From the NCBI GenBank assembly GCA_958299035.1, contig CATQJL010000001.1, forward strand, positions 24,642,653 through 24,706,652: a stretch of DNA of 64,000 nucleotides. The letters are read 5' to 3'. The DNA comes from Cylicocyclus nassatus. Lineage: Eukaryota; Nematoda; Chromadorea; Rhabditida; Strongylidae. Under the pieces are notes generated by a model. It was not told the DNA's origin. It did not search any database and worked only from the letters and a program-made list of their open reading frames with translations. The translations under genes and the position numbers were made by a program. Below, one piece after another: positions 10,768 through 22,387 of this stretch. Numbering within the stretch: position 1 is the first letter of the stretch; every line of letters begins with the position of its first letter.

Positions 10768-11740
10768 TAGGTTGGTGCAAAAGTACAGGGTGGAGCAAAA
10801 GCCTGAGAGCCCAATATCTTTCCAGATAAAATCAGAAGGAAAGTACCTAGAAACACAAAATTTGGTAAAGAGTGAACCGAATTAATAGCGCCGCTCTCAA
10901 ATTTTGAGATTGCCTCTTTTGGTTTCAAAGCAGCCCTTCACTGGCAAGTCTATCTGTCGTGGCACACAGGCGGTCGAAATGAAATTCGTCTCATGCTTTC
11001 ATGACAAATGTTTCTTTCATTAGGCAAATGCGCACTATGATAGATTAAGCTTTTGTTTGCAACATGTTTTACGAAGAAATTTTTTTGCAAAATTTAAGAA
11101 AAAAAATTTGGAATTTCAAGTGAATTCAAGTGTACTCGCATAGTGGAAATTTGGATGCGATTATTGCGCGACGACAGCAAAAAATTACAATCTAAAAAGT
11201 ATGGAAATTGCTACATCTATCAATTTTGAATGGACGCTTATACAGAAGACCCATGAAAAGAATACAGCCTAGTACTCGGCACTTGCTGCGCTTCTATAGC
11301 TTTGGAATTTCAATGTAGAGACAAATGGCCTCTAACACGCAGGTAATATTCGTAAATTTTTATTTGCGTTTTCGAAAGAATAGTCTTTGGTAAACGAAGT
11401 ACTACGATGTGATAGCGCAAAGCCTCCTCTACGTTGTGTGCATCAAAATTGTAGAATGTTTACAGTATCTTTAGCTACGAAATAAATTGTGAATACTAAA
11501 AATGATTTTTTCACTCTGCAGAAGCACTTACTTGATAAAGCCAACTCTTACAAATACATATGGCAAGCATTTTCAGCTATGTAAGGTGTGGTTTGTAGAG
11601 ACTAATCGCAGTACTATGTAGCACAAATATGGATATAAAATCATCAGTAATGTCGTGATTCACAACACTGCAAACTCGGCTCCCAGACTTTTGCCCCACC
11701 CTGTAATGCGCATTTTTCTAGCCTTTATTTTAAAACAACT
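10768..11740 (+). mobile_element. Mariner-type terminal repeat interrupted by a second element
   Basis: TTAGGTTGGTGCAAAAG at 10768-10784 is a typical mariner-type terminal sequence following TA. It is broken at a TA and resumes after 11703 as TAATGCGCATTTTTC. The two parts flank the element at 10786-11703, so that element landed inside this older one. The far end of the older element was not found. Confidence 0.6.
10786..11703. mobile_element. TIR element inserted at TA (mariner/Tc1 type), nested
   Basis: Starts CAGGGTGGAGCAAAAGCCTG and ends in the inverted form CAGGGTGGGGCAAAAGTCTG, flanked on both sides by TA. It is 918 bp, with no recognisable transposase; the interior is AT-rich. It sits inside another mariner-type terminus (10768-10784 / 11704 onward). 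Confidence 0.75.
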
Positions 11741-11854
11741 TTTCTCCATCAGACTTTTTTCTTTGGAAAATACTTAGCACAGTATAAAGAAGCAAGGCTG
11801 AGCCTAGCGCATTCCATATCGGAGGTGTGCAAAAAATTTCTGTTTTCGGTAGTA

Positions 11855-12801
11855 TTAGGTTGTCAAGAAAATAATGTCCGTTTTTATTTGCTTGCTTTAA
11901 CAAAGCAACCAGACTCAACCCAACAAAGGGTAAGGGGTACTGTTCGATAGAGCAAAGCAAGCTCTACAAGATGGCACTCATGTCTTTGCGCCATGCTCGA
12001 TCCACGGAGAGTTCGAACTCAAAATCTAAAGATTTCCAAATGCCCAAAAAATCGAAAAAAATCAGATCTTCGTCCAAATAATTTCTACGGACCTCCCACT
12101 CGCTCACATCAATACTATCGATATCTGATATCCATATGTGCGATTGCCGTATTTTTTCCTTGACTAGAAACAGAGAAAACGAAAATTTCCCTGATTTTCT
12201 CAAAGCAAAGCTGAGCCGTTTTTGCATATGTAATTCTATACTACAGGCCTAGGTAAGCATAACTGTAGGTTTTCAGCCTATTTTGAGCGGTACTTTTCGA
12301 GAAATGTCGATTTTAGCACTGAAACTGAAACGAAAAAATCCGAATTCGTTATTTTTCGAAAACTACCGCTTGGAATGGGCTGAAAATCTACAGTTATACT
12401 TACCTAGGCTTGTAGTATAGAACTACATATGCAAAAACGGCTGAGCATTGCTTTGAGAAAATCAGGGAAATTTTCGTTTTCTCAGTTTCTAGTCAAGGAA
12501 AAAATACGGCAATCGCACATATGGATATCAGATATCGATAGTATTGATATGAGCGAGTGGGAGGTCCGTAGAAATTATTTGTACAAAGATCTGATTTTTT
12601 TCGATTTTTTGGGCATTTGGAAATCTTTAGATTTTGAGTTCGAACTCTCCATGGATCGAGCATGGCGCAAAGACATGAGCGCCATCTTGTAGAGCTTGCT
12701 TTGCTCTATCGAACAGTACCCCTTACCCTTTGTTGGGTTGAGTCTGGTTGCTTTGTTAAAGCAAGCAAATAAAAACGGACATTATTTTCTTGACAACCTA
12801 A
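11855..12801. mobile_element. 947-bp palindromic mariner-type element A
   Basis: Starts TTAGGTTGTCAAGAAAATAA and ends in its inverted copy, with TA on each side (11853-11854 and 12802-12803). Nearly the whole element is a palindrome, centred near 12330, so its transcript would fold into a long hairpin. It is homologous to element B (20821-21767), which has the same length. A 33-bp block (11943-11975 and inverted 12681-12713) is identical in all four arms. The 87-residue ORFs in each arm are two readings of the same palindrome and are not treated as genes. Confidence 0.85.
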
Positions 12802-12971
12802 TAGAAAAGGTTGAAAAATGCATTGTTCTTGCCACAGGTACTTTGAGTAGGTTCAATCTTTTGCAGAAATCTCTTGTGAAAAAAATTTATCCTAATTTGA
12901 GGCTGGTCTAATCAGTCGATTACTGGCTACGACGGAGTTTAAGCTATCCTACTATATTTCATCTCAGATAA

Positions 12972-13215
12972 TCTTACATATAAAACTGAAATGTCTGTCT
13001 GTCTGTGTATACCATATAGTAAGTTCCAAATAGAAAATGAACCGATGCAGAACAAAACATTTCTAAACCGATGCGGACCAATTTGCACATGTACACTTTG
13101 GGGGAGCTGATTATCGTAGGCTACTCTACGTTATCAATCCATATTGATTTATCGACTTTTACAAAACTTTGAGCAACTGAGCCGAGAGTTGGCATGCGAG
13201 GGAAAACGTAAGTGA
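12972..13215 (+). mobile_element. Helitron 5'-end fragment
   Basis: Begins A|TCTTACATATAAAACTG followed by a (TGTC)n stretch, GAACCGATGC and a TTGCACATGTACACTT block, parallel to the start of the Helitron at 31286 (TCTTATATATAAAGCTG, TGTCTGTC, GAACCGATCG, TTGGCACACATATACTT). No CTAG-type 3' end was found, so it is truncated or decayed. Confidence 0.6.
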
Positions 13216-14347
13216 GCATGGTGATAGCGAAAGTAACATCAAATTGGAATGATACCTAATTTATGAATTTCATCAATTCGTGCAAAGTCGAGAAACCAGA
13301 AAGTCGACCATATTCCGTACGCTATTCAACTATACCATCTAATCAAGTCCTACTACAGAGGCAATTCAATGGACAAGATCAAGTTGAGCCTTGGTGTTTG
13401 ACAAACATGCCTTCACAAAAGCTGTCAAAATTGTCCTGCAAGATTCGAATGGGAGGCAGTAATGGCAGTTTTGCAACCACCAATCTTTGTATGAGAAGAT
13501 TTTAAAAGCTGGTTAAACTTTTGGAACAATTTCCGCTGGTTTTCCATGACAATCTAAAAGGTGGCACACAGGTCAACAACGGAAAATATAAGGGATTTTT
13601 TGATAAAATTCTTATACTGGTAGTTAGTGCAGACGCTACAAACTCATGGAACGATTCAGTTTTTTGAAATGATGAATGTTTCCTTTTGGCCGTATATAAA
13701 ACATCCGATCCGTGAGATTTTCAGTGTGTTGACTATAAGTATGTTTCTTTGTGATGGAAAGGCAAGTCACTGTCAATGGAGTCTGAGCATTTAACCATGT
13801 GAATCGCATTCGAAATACATCGTGGAATAGGATAACAGCTACTCTTCACGAAGTGTGGGAATGGTTGCAGAAATGGAAGAGAGATCATAGGCAATAATTT
13901 GCGTTTCTTTTTTAGATATCATGGACGTGATCAAGATAACATTATTGAGTATAGACTAAATATGACAAAACTCGTACATAACACATTCCCAAATAACTAA
14001 ACTATTCTAACTGTCAGCTCTCAAAATATGCGCATTATGACGAGTTGTCATTATGCGACTTGGAAGACAACTAGTCAAGAAAACTGGTACTCAGTTGAGT
14101 TTCTAGCAGTTCCCCTACTTTTAAACTCCTAAAGTGTCATATAAACCAAGAAATTCGCTATATTATCATACATTCCCATCATGGCACACATTTCACATGC
14201 GTATATTAACCTAATTTCACACGTATAACGCACGGAGATTTTTTCTCCAAAATCGATCAGCCCAGAGACGCCAAAGGACTTTAAAACCAAAGGACCCTAT
14301 AACATGCTGTATATTGCTTGAGAGGATCGTGCGATGTACCCTAAAAT
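13216..14347. other. No gene recognised
   Basis: Open frames of 60-80 codons occur, and a stretch near 13780-13900 reads fairly protein-like, but there is no matching splice structure and no family was recognised. It is most likely decayed transposon sequence. Confidence 0.4.
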
Positions 14348-14430
14348 CCCACTTAATAAACAATTCATATAGAAATTCCGAAGTTCCGTTAAAATCGCTA
14401 TTTTTCTATATGAATTGTTTATTAAGTGGG
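14348..14430. repeat. Perfect 28-bp inverted repeat
   Basis: Positions 14348-14375 are the exact reverse complement of 14403-14430 (CCCACTTAATAAACAATTCA at the outer end), around a 27-nt loop. The surrounding GGGCGGGG... sequence suggests a small fold-back element. No coding. Confidence 0.8.
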
Positions 14431-15930
14431 CGGGGTTTAGGGTTGAGGGGCGGAGCTTCTTCTAAACTTCTTCTCCGATTTTTATTTATCCATCCATCAA
14501 GTTAGAGGGGTGACTGCATTCAATTTCAATTTCATTCCAATTCATTTTTCACCGGTAAATTAAACCGCTCTTGTCTATGAGATTTTAGGGTAAATATTTC
14601 TTTCCGGAGTACAGTGAAATTGCTGAGCATCTCGCTTGAAAATTCGAAAAAGTGCGCCTTATACGCGTGAAATTAGGGTAATATTTTTTACACAAAGACG
14701 TTGGAGTGTTAAATGTGTAATACCTTATTCTTGAAGCAAGTGAGCATGTTCAAGATGTCACATACCCTTTAATTCAACTGGCTTGGCGCTGGAAGGCGAC
14801 CTTCGTGAACTAATTAAGGCTGGATAATGAACAGAGAGCACGCGAGCGACAGAGATGTAGACTGCGTGGCGAGCGAGAGCGACCTCAATTAGGGTCATGA
14901 AGCCCCGCCTTGCAGCCGCCATGCTAGCTAAATCAAAGGTTGTTTGTATGCGCCCGGAAAGGCCGTTTTGCACTACAGTATGCTACAGCAACCCTACCTG
15001 CCACTACGGGGAATCTCCATCGCCCCTTGAGTCGCTCACAAGAAAAATAAGTCGCCGATTAGCACGTGATGCGTAATTTAGTGAAGATTCAAACTAAAGG
15101 TTCTAGTCCCTTAAATCTAGTTGGTATATTTTTGGAGAGGAAATTATGAGCAAGAAGTGCGAGATACGAGCATTCTCCCAGAATCGTGCCTTAACACGAA
15201 TGCGACCTTGCCCTGAGATTTTGTATACCTACCGAAGGTAACAAAGCGGTCTTACCAAACACAATACGTACCAAGTGGCAGACTGTGGGAGGGGCGCCCA
15301 CCCAAGATGGGTCGCGAAGTTTTTAAAACTTACACGAGTTTTGAAAATGTGCAAGTAGCTTGTCCATACTTGTAAATCTCTACATATCTGAAGCAAAAAA
15401 CTTGTCCATGTGTGTGCCATGTATGTAACCTATAGACGGCACTGCTCGTCCAGCCATGGTAATGAAACTTTGCATACATAGCAGCGGAGGAGAACATAGG
15501 CTGCTTCTTGCAGCGATCTACTGATTCTTGAATCGATTCATCGATTGGTTCACTTTCATCTGAGAAAATGAAAGCTTATCGTGTTTTGAACGAGCATTTT
15601 TCCATAGTCATGTAATGCGAGCGATAAAGCTCATTTTAACTTCGTAGTTGACAGGATGCGATAATGCAAACCGAAGGCGTTCTCAAAAAGGTGAGTGGTT
15701 GCTGCCAGAATCTTGGGTACTGGCGAGAAGACGTGGATTGGGGCGGTGGTGTAGAAGTGAGATAGAGTAGTGGGTTCCATCATGTTATGCTGACAGGGCC
15801 AAGCGAAGTCTGCATCCCAACTAGTGATTGAAATTAGTTTCACTATTTTTTGAAAATACAATTTAGCCTAAAAAATTTTTTGGGGGTATGGTGGCAGCTA
15901 TGCCTCCCTTTTTTGAAATTTTTGAATTGA
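14431..15930. other. No gene recognised, repeat-like
   Basis: GC-richer patches near 14770-15030 and 15270-15320 look like decayed mobile elements, but no complete ends were found. ORFs are short and overlap on both strands. Confidence 0.4.
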
Positions 15931-16255
15931 AGGCAGTGTCCAGGTAGGTGTCCTGGGCGCATGGGTTTTTCGCCTGTAAATTGATGAGGGGGGTTATAAA
16001 TAAGGCACTGCCCAAGGGGCAGCGCAAATAGTTCATTCACGGTTGAGAAACCCGAAAACGATTTCGCTCACTTTACATTACGTTCGCGCTGGGACCCCAT
16101 GCTAAGTATTACGGTCACGGCGCAGCCGCGGAATGACGGATTTCTCAGCTGTGAATGAACAATTTGCGCTGCTGTTTGGGCAGTGCCTTAGCTGGAACCT
16201 CCTCATCAGTTTCCATGCAAAAAACCCATATGCCCAGTTGCCTGGACACTGCCCT
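15931..16255. mobile_element. Fold-back element of the GGCAGTGTCC family, copy 1
   Basis: The left arm AGGCAGTGTCCAGGTAGGTG, with a later AAGGCACTGCCCAA block, matches the reverse complement of the right arm ending GGACACTGCC. Both arms extend about 120 bp to a TTCATTCAC block. No ORF of note. The termini resemble those at 16311-18020, 33583-34003 and 34502-34738. Confidence 0.7.
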
Positions 16256-16310
16256 TAAGGGCCCACAAAAATCTTCAGAAGCGTCGCAAAAATTTTGCGT
16301 GCGTGGTTTA

Positions 16311-18020
16311 AGGTAGTGTCCGGGCAAAAACTCGATTTTGAGATTTTGTGCTTATCTGGGCCTATTCGCCATGCTGAATCCGAAATCCTCACCGGAAAGC
16401 GCGAAAACGGCGAAAAAGGGCCTTAACGCTGAACGGAAATCAGCAAGTGGGCGGGGTCTTCCCCAATGTGGATCAGGGTAAAGCGGGGGGTGCGGCACGC
16501 CGCAGGGGTGGGGGGGTCGTTAGGGGGGGGGAGGTAGGTAGGGGGGGTCGTATCGACCCAAGGTCAAAAGCACTTGTACAAGCTGTGTGACTAAATTGAC
16601 TTGATGAAAGCGCTGTTGAAATCCTGCAAAATTCAAGTTCAACGACACAAACTTGCAGATACCGTATGCCTACCGTAACCTACCGTACCTCTAATCAAGC
16701 ATAATTGTCGTAATCTGCGTGTCGAATAACCCCTATGCGCCAAGTTTCAGCGAACTCTGAGGTCTCCGAGCTAAACAACCTTGTATAAAGCAGTAATTTA
16801 AAACATGATTAACTTCATCTTAACGGTGAGTAAGCTACCTCTTCTTGCACTCAATACAAAGCACTACTCCTTCTTTGTCCACCTCAGGAATCCCGCTTCA
16901 GAAGACCTCCAAACTGTGGAATTAAAAGCCAACCAAAATCTCGTTTTTCCCATTTTTCGCTTTTGATCGCTGTGCTTTCACCAAATATTACTCAGAGCTA
17001 AGAAGACGAATCAGGATTAAAACATTCCCATGGAATCTACGAGGCTTAGGCTATCGATTCATATAAATATTGTCTGCTAAAAATGTTTTTTTTTTGATAT
17101 AGTTAATGGCCTGCGGCACCCCCCCCCCCCCCTCAAAACCTGCGGCTGCCGCAGGTTTTGAGGGGGGTGCCGCAGGCCATTAACTATATCAAAAAAACAT
17201 TTTTAGCGGACAGTATTTATATGAATCGATAGCCTAGATCACCTAGTTTTCACAGGAGTGATTTGAGCCTGATTCGTCTTCTTAGCTCTGAGTAATATTT
17301 GGTGAAAGCACAGCGATCAAAAGCGAAAAATGGGAAAAACGAGATTTTGGTTGGCTTCTAATTCAATAGTTTGGAGGTCTTCTGAAGCGGGATTCCTGAG
17401 GTGGACAAAGAAGGAGTAGTGCTTTGTATTGAGTGCGAAAACGGATAGCTAATTCACCTTTGAAACAAAGTTAACCATGTTGGAATTTGACCATTTCACT
17501 TAGGTAGCCTAGTATCTTGAATCTTCACAATTTGCTCACACTTTGTCTACAGGGGTTAATTGACATCCTCATTATGGATATGTTGCCCATTATGTTTGAC
17601 AGAGCCTTCAAGTAATGCTATTTAAGGGTATAGTCCAGGGGGGGGGGGTCTTATTAAGACAGCAATCAGGGGGGGGGGGGTCGTAACCAGCGATCGTGTG
17701 CCACACCCCTTGCTTGACCCTGATGTGGATTCACGCTCCAAGCTTCCGGAGCGATCTTCTCGATTCCAATTTCAAGTCATGCATTCGCACCTGGTCTGTG
17801 GAGATCTTAGAGTGCTAGCCGAATTGAGAAGATCGCTCCAGAATCTGCGACCGCGAAATTCACAGTGGGGAAGACCCCGCCCACTTTTGATTTCCCTCCC
17901 ACGTTAGGGCCCTTTTTCGCCGTTTTCGCGCTTTCCAATGTGGATTTTCGTATTCAGCATAGTGAATAGGCCCTGGTAAGCATAAAATCTCAAAATCGAC
18001 TTTTTGCCCCGACACTGCCT
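16311..18020. mobile_element. 1.7-kb composite fold-back element, GGCAGTGTCC family
   Basis: The outer arms (about 16311-16470 and inverted 17870-18020) share AGTGTCCGGGCAAAAA-type ends, a CTCGATTTTGAGATTTT / AAAATCTCAAAATCGA word and GCGGGGTCTTCCCC. Inside lies a separate near-perfect palindrome at 16854-17444, plus poly-G/poly-C tracts at 16499-16548, 17117-17133 and 17638-17688. No transposase was found. Confidence 0.7.
16854..17444. repeat. Near-perfect palindrome with arms of about 290 bp
   Basis: The left arm from CACTCAATACAAAGCACTAC reads to GGTTTTGAGG-like sequence and is repeated inverted to 17444, with its centre at about 17148 (CTGCGGCTGCCGCAG). Small differences between arms (a C-run length change, TCTGCT/TCCGCT, and a gap near 17030/17260) show some age. 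No coding. Confidence 0.8.
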
Positions 18021-18566
18021 TTAAAGGCACAGCGTACAGGCAGACGTCCGAACCTCGAGGACCACGCCCACTACCTCGCACGAACAACCAACCACGACCA
18101 CTCAATTACGTATTTTTAGGAAACTTTGACTATTATTTTTTTTTGACTCTTGCTTTTGAAAGCACGGAACCGCTAAACAAAATTCGCGGAAACGAAAGTA
18201 TATATAAGAAGCTAAAAGCATGCTTTCAGGTACCACACCAAGTTTCCAAAATGGTCTTTTTCGAGAACTCGGTATGGTATCTGAGAGCATGTTGAAAAGT
18301 GTTTACGAAAAACAATCTAGGGAAACTTTTTTCTAAAATATGCATTACTTATGAGATGAACTAATAGCTTTTCAAAGCGGGGGCTTTCGAGGTGCGTTTA
18401 GTATTGCCGAGGATTTGTGGATTGTAACATACTTTATCACACTCTCAAAGATTATTTCAAAAAATAATGGTAATTTAAAATCAGCCTTTGAAAACGGGCA
18501 TTTTTGAAGCATCGCATACACAGTTTCAACTTTTCATTACGGGTGGGTGAACAAATATGCTCAAAT

Positions 18567-18669
18567 ACAATACCGCTCACATTTTTTGAAAAATAGACGC
18601 GAATGTATGGACATGTCCATACATGTCCATACATTCGCGTCTATTTTTCAAAAAATGTGAGCTGTATTG
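18567..18669. mobile_element. Short fold-back insertion of about 103 bp
   Basis: Arms of about 48 bp (CGCTCACATTTTTTGAAAAA onward and its inverse) meet at a CATGTCCATACATGTCC centre. The insertion is absent at the matching site of copy 1 (near 1145), where AATAC runs directly into TGTGGCGC. A TAC on either side may be the target duplication. Confidence 0.75.
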
Positions 18670-20820
18670 TACTGTGGCGCAACATTAACTTTCTACTTAT
18701 TTTGAGGAAAAGGGAACTGAATCAATACCGAAAAAAATATGAAACATCAACAAAAAGCATTTGTAAAAACAAGACAAGTTTGTATTATCTCTTTTTCACA
18801 AGTTGCAATTACGCAAATATTTCTGCATAATTCGAGCACCATTCTTTATCACGACAGAACCAACTTTTACATAAAATGCTGGCTGTTCCTCTGTGCCAAC
18901 TGCTTGAAAGAACTTAGCAAACAGAAAATGTGCTACAAAATGACGACAGCGCATTAGCGGAGGATTTTACGGAAACATCGTCCATGTTTGACAATCAACA
19001 ATCAAACATTGCAACAACCTCAGCTGCTAGCGTATGCCGGAAAACGACGGTTTGCCCAGGATTGGCTACTTAAATTTCTAGTACATGATAAATTTTCCAA
19101 AATTGTGACCTATCAACTTAGCCAGTACTAAATTGTAGTATGTTTCTGTCTTACCCATCTTGTATCTACCTCTTGATGAGAGTGTTTTGTCGAATTATGT
19201 GAAGCAACTTCATAATTTGTACAAGAGTTTGAGAGTCCTATGTTTACAATGTAGGAGCATTTTTTTCGTCATGTACAAAATTCCTAGGTCGTAGCCCAAA
19301 TTTTGTTACACTTTCCTCGCCTACTTCCGAAAAATTCTAGAAACTTTGACCGAGTCTCGTATGTTAGCCTGTAGTTCTTTCAAATTCTGTAGATTATCTC
19401 TTTCGCTAGAATTTTGAGACTTCCTTGGGGAACTACTGATGAGGGTACCAAATAAGCTGCTCGGTATAGTTCCTAGCCCCGAAACCGGATAGTGTTGAAA
19501 CTAGAAACAAAAAATAGTTGTGTGCTTTTTGGATATTTTTGGTGACTCATAAGCTAAATACTCACATTTTTACATTATACTTAACATACATGAGGAACAA
19601 ACAATTTCGCCTCTAGGAGCATGAGTTACGAACATACAAAGCCAATTTTGTGGCAGCACTTCACCCTCTATTTTAGTCTTTTTCATTTGGAAACTTCCTC
19701 GTCCTTTCTATTTCAATTACTTGGTTTTTTATGGACTTTTAGGAGCATCCGTAATAATATTAATGCAGTTAGGAGTATAATCTCATGACGCAAGTTGGAA
19801 ACTTGCAATGAAAAATCGAAAAATTTAACAAAAACTCTAAAACTTAAACATTTATGAGTGACAAGTCCATATCGAGAAGCTATAACCCTCCCATTTTGTG
19901 GGTTTTGAATTTTTTTTTGAAGAGTTAAGAAAATTTTCTTTTTCAAGTCTAGCAAAACTTATGTTAAAACCTAATGCATTTTTTGCCATAGCAGGAGTAT
20001 TTTTTCTTTATGTAATAAATTACCGGAAAATGAGGTAATTCTCGTATTTTTCCTCTAAATCTGTGAGGATTTGAAAGACTGGGACTTGAGATTGACTCCA
20101 TTCATTTCACAAGCATTGAAAATGAAGTGCTATTCGAATTGTGATTATGTCAATTTGAACCAGCAAATGCAACTTTAGAAATCTTGCTCAAAAAAAATAA
20201 AAAGAGACGACTCACGCAAGAAACCTCCAAAGTTAATAGTTTCTGTTTCGCGCATTACGAAATGGCGTTATTTTTGCTTATCTGAAATCCCATAACATTG
20301 CGAAAAATGCCCATTACTTCGACGCTTAGTTATTGTTTACTCTGCGAGGTGCTAAAAGCCCCATTATGGAGCCCTTATCAGTGTAAACACATAAATAGGG
20401 AAGTGAGCTCATGATGCCATTATTTCGGCGAACTTTTGATCTTGCGCATCAGCCAAGATCCTGGAATGTTCAGTCTTGCAAGTTTCAAATTGTATAGGCC
20501 TTCCTTTTCCTCCTTTAAAGTCTCTTCAGAACTCATGATATTCGCGCATTTTTTTGCATGAGAGCGTCATATTGTCAAAATTCGACATTTATTGAAACAC
20601 CATGAGCCCACTTTAAAATACCTTTACAATGGTTTTTCTCCTGATAGAATTTGGAGGCAAATAGCCAGGAGCTTGCGCGAATGTGCATCTACTGTGTTTC
20701 GGTGTAGATTTATGTTTGATTTACCAGAAATGCAATTATGGAAAGAAATAAGAAATTTTTATTTTATATATTTTCTGAAAGTCTCTTAAAAGTGCGCAAG
20801 ATATACAGTACTATTTACTA

Positions 20821-21767
20821 TTAGGTTGTCCCATAAGCCTTTTCATTTTTGAATTTTCGCTATAATAAGTCACACACTTCTCACTCTAATTAGACATCAG
20901 GATACCATTCGATAGAGCAAAGCAAGCTCTACAAGATGGCGTTTATGCTTTTGCACAAGCTTCGGTCCATCTCGAGTTTCAAACCAAAATCCAAAAAGTT
21001 TCGGATGCCCAGAAAACCGAAAAATTTTTGTATCTTCGTTCAAAAAAACCCTACAGACTTCTAACTAGCTCACGCATATACATTCCATATCAGACATTCA
21101 TATGTGCTGTTGCTGTATTTTTTCATCAGCTAGAAATCAAGAAACCGAAAATTTCCATGTTTTTACCAAAGTGATGCTGTGCCGTTATAACACTAACAGT
21201 TGTATACTAGAAGCCTTAGAAGTACTACCGTAGATTTTTGGCTGTCCATATGCTCTGGTTTCCGAGATATGTTGATTTAAGCGCGAGAGACCCGAGCGAA
21301 GAAAGCTAAATTTGATATTTCTCGTTAACCAGAGCATATAGAGAGCCAAAAATCTACAGTAGTACTTCTAAGGGCTTCTAGTGTACAACTGTTAGTGTAA
21401 GAACAGCACAGCATCACTTTGGTAAAAACATGGAAATTTTCGGTTTCTTGATTTTTAGCTGATGAAAAAATACAGCAGCAGCACATATGAATGTCTGATA
21501 TGGAATGTATATGCGTGAGCTAGTTAGAGGTCTGTAGGATTTTTTTGAACGAAGATACAAAAATTTTTCGGTTTTCTGGGCGTCCGAAATTTTTTGGATT
21601 TTGGTTTGAAACTCGAGATGGACCGAAGCTTGTGCAAAAGCATAAACGCCATCTTGTAGAGCTTGCTTTGCTCTATCGAATGATATCCTGATGTCTAATT
21701 AGAATGAGAAGTGTGTGACTTATTATAGCGAAAATTCAAAAATGAAAAGACTTATGGGACAACCTAA
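20821..21767. mobile_element. 947-bp palindromic mariner-type element B
   Basis: Starts TTAGGTTGTCCCATAAGCCT and ends in the inverse, with TA at 20819-20820 and 21768-21769. The two arms are nearly identical through most of their length. The matching site in copy 1 (near 3230) lacks it, which confirms an insertion. Same length and internal order as element A, sharing a 33-bp block without mismatch (20908-20940 and inverted 21648-21680). No transposase. Confidence 0.85.
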
Positions 21768-22116
21768 TATAAATAAAAATTCTAAAATTCGGCTATTTTG
21801 CCTGAATTTTGTATGCAGATATTAAGCGACCATGCCTCAATGCAGGTTACTCTCCTTTTTTTACAGTTAATCAGTTATCAAACAACACTTTCAAAGCCCT
21901 TTAGGATTCACCCTGTGCATTCTATATGACATCATTTTGAGGTTTAGACAAAAAACCTGCGCCCATTTTTTCCATAGTTGGGGGCAGTGATGTTTTACCC
22001 CCAGGACATTCTACTTGGGCTGTATATATCAATCTCTGAACTTTGTTAGGTTGTTCCAGAATTGTAAACGAGTTCAGGCTGGTAGATGGGGTTTCGTTTA
22101 CTATGGTAAACAGCGT

Positions 22117-22149
22117 TGATAAATACTGTCCATTCTTCTGGAGTGATAA
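22117..22149 (+). promoter_or_regulatory. Pair of TGATAA (GATA-factor) sites upstream of the esterase
   Basis: TGATAA occurs at 22117-22122 and 22144-22149, about 240-270 bp before the esterase ATG. Paired WGATAR sites drive intestinal esterase expression in C. elegans (ges-1, bound by ELT-type GATA factors). By analogy this suggests gut expression; it is not proven here. Confidence 0.5.
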
Positions 22150-22387
22150 TCAAGCTTGATATACAAACAGTCACTGAAACCGTGAAATACCCAGGCTCCA
22201 TATTTATCGTTCTCTTTCAGAGTTTAAGAACGTTTATTTGACGTTCTTCAGCTCACAAAAATTTCAATATCTTCTTCTAAGCACTTTAGTACTGCCTAAT
22301 TTTGGCAAAGTGCTTATTTCTGTACCTAGTGTTCCTGTATACAATCATCATCATAAAGACAACCGAGCCTAGGCTAATATTACGAGG

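Larger units (their letters stand above)
18108..22028 (+). repeat. Segmental duplication, copy 2
   Basis: Matches 1-3494 in order and orientation once three insertions are removed: 18567-18669 and 20821-21767 here, and the elements at 71-529 and 568-838 in copy 1. It ends just upstream of the esterase promoter. No protein-coding exon was recognised in either copy. Confidence 0.8.

Noticed and set aside
11964..12692. Two nearly identical 87-codon ORFs on opposite strands
   Set aside because: They are the two arms of one palindrome; no protein family and no codon-biased differences.
13760..13900. Protein-like stretch resembling a transposase tail
   Set aside because: No catalytic motif, and frame breaks on both sides; too weak to call.
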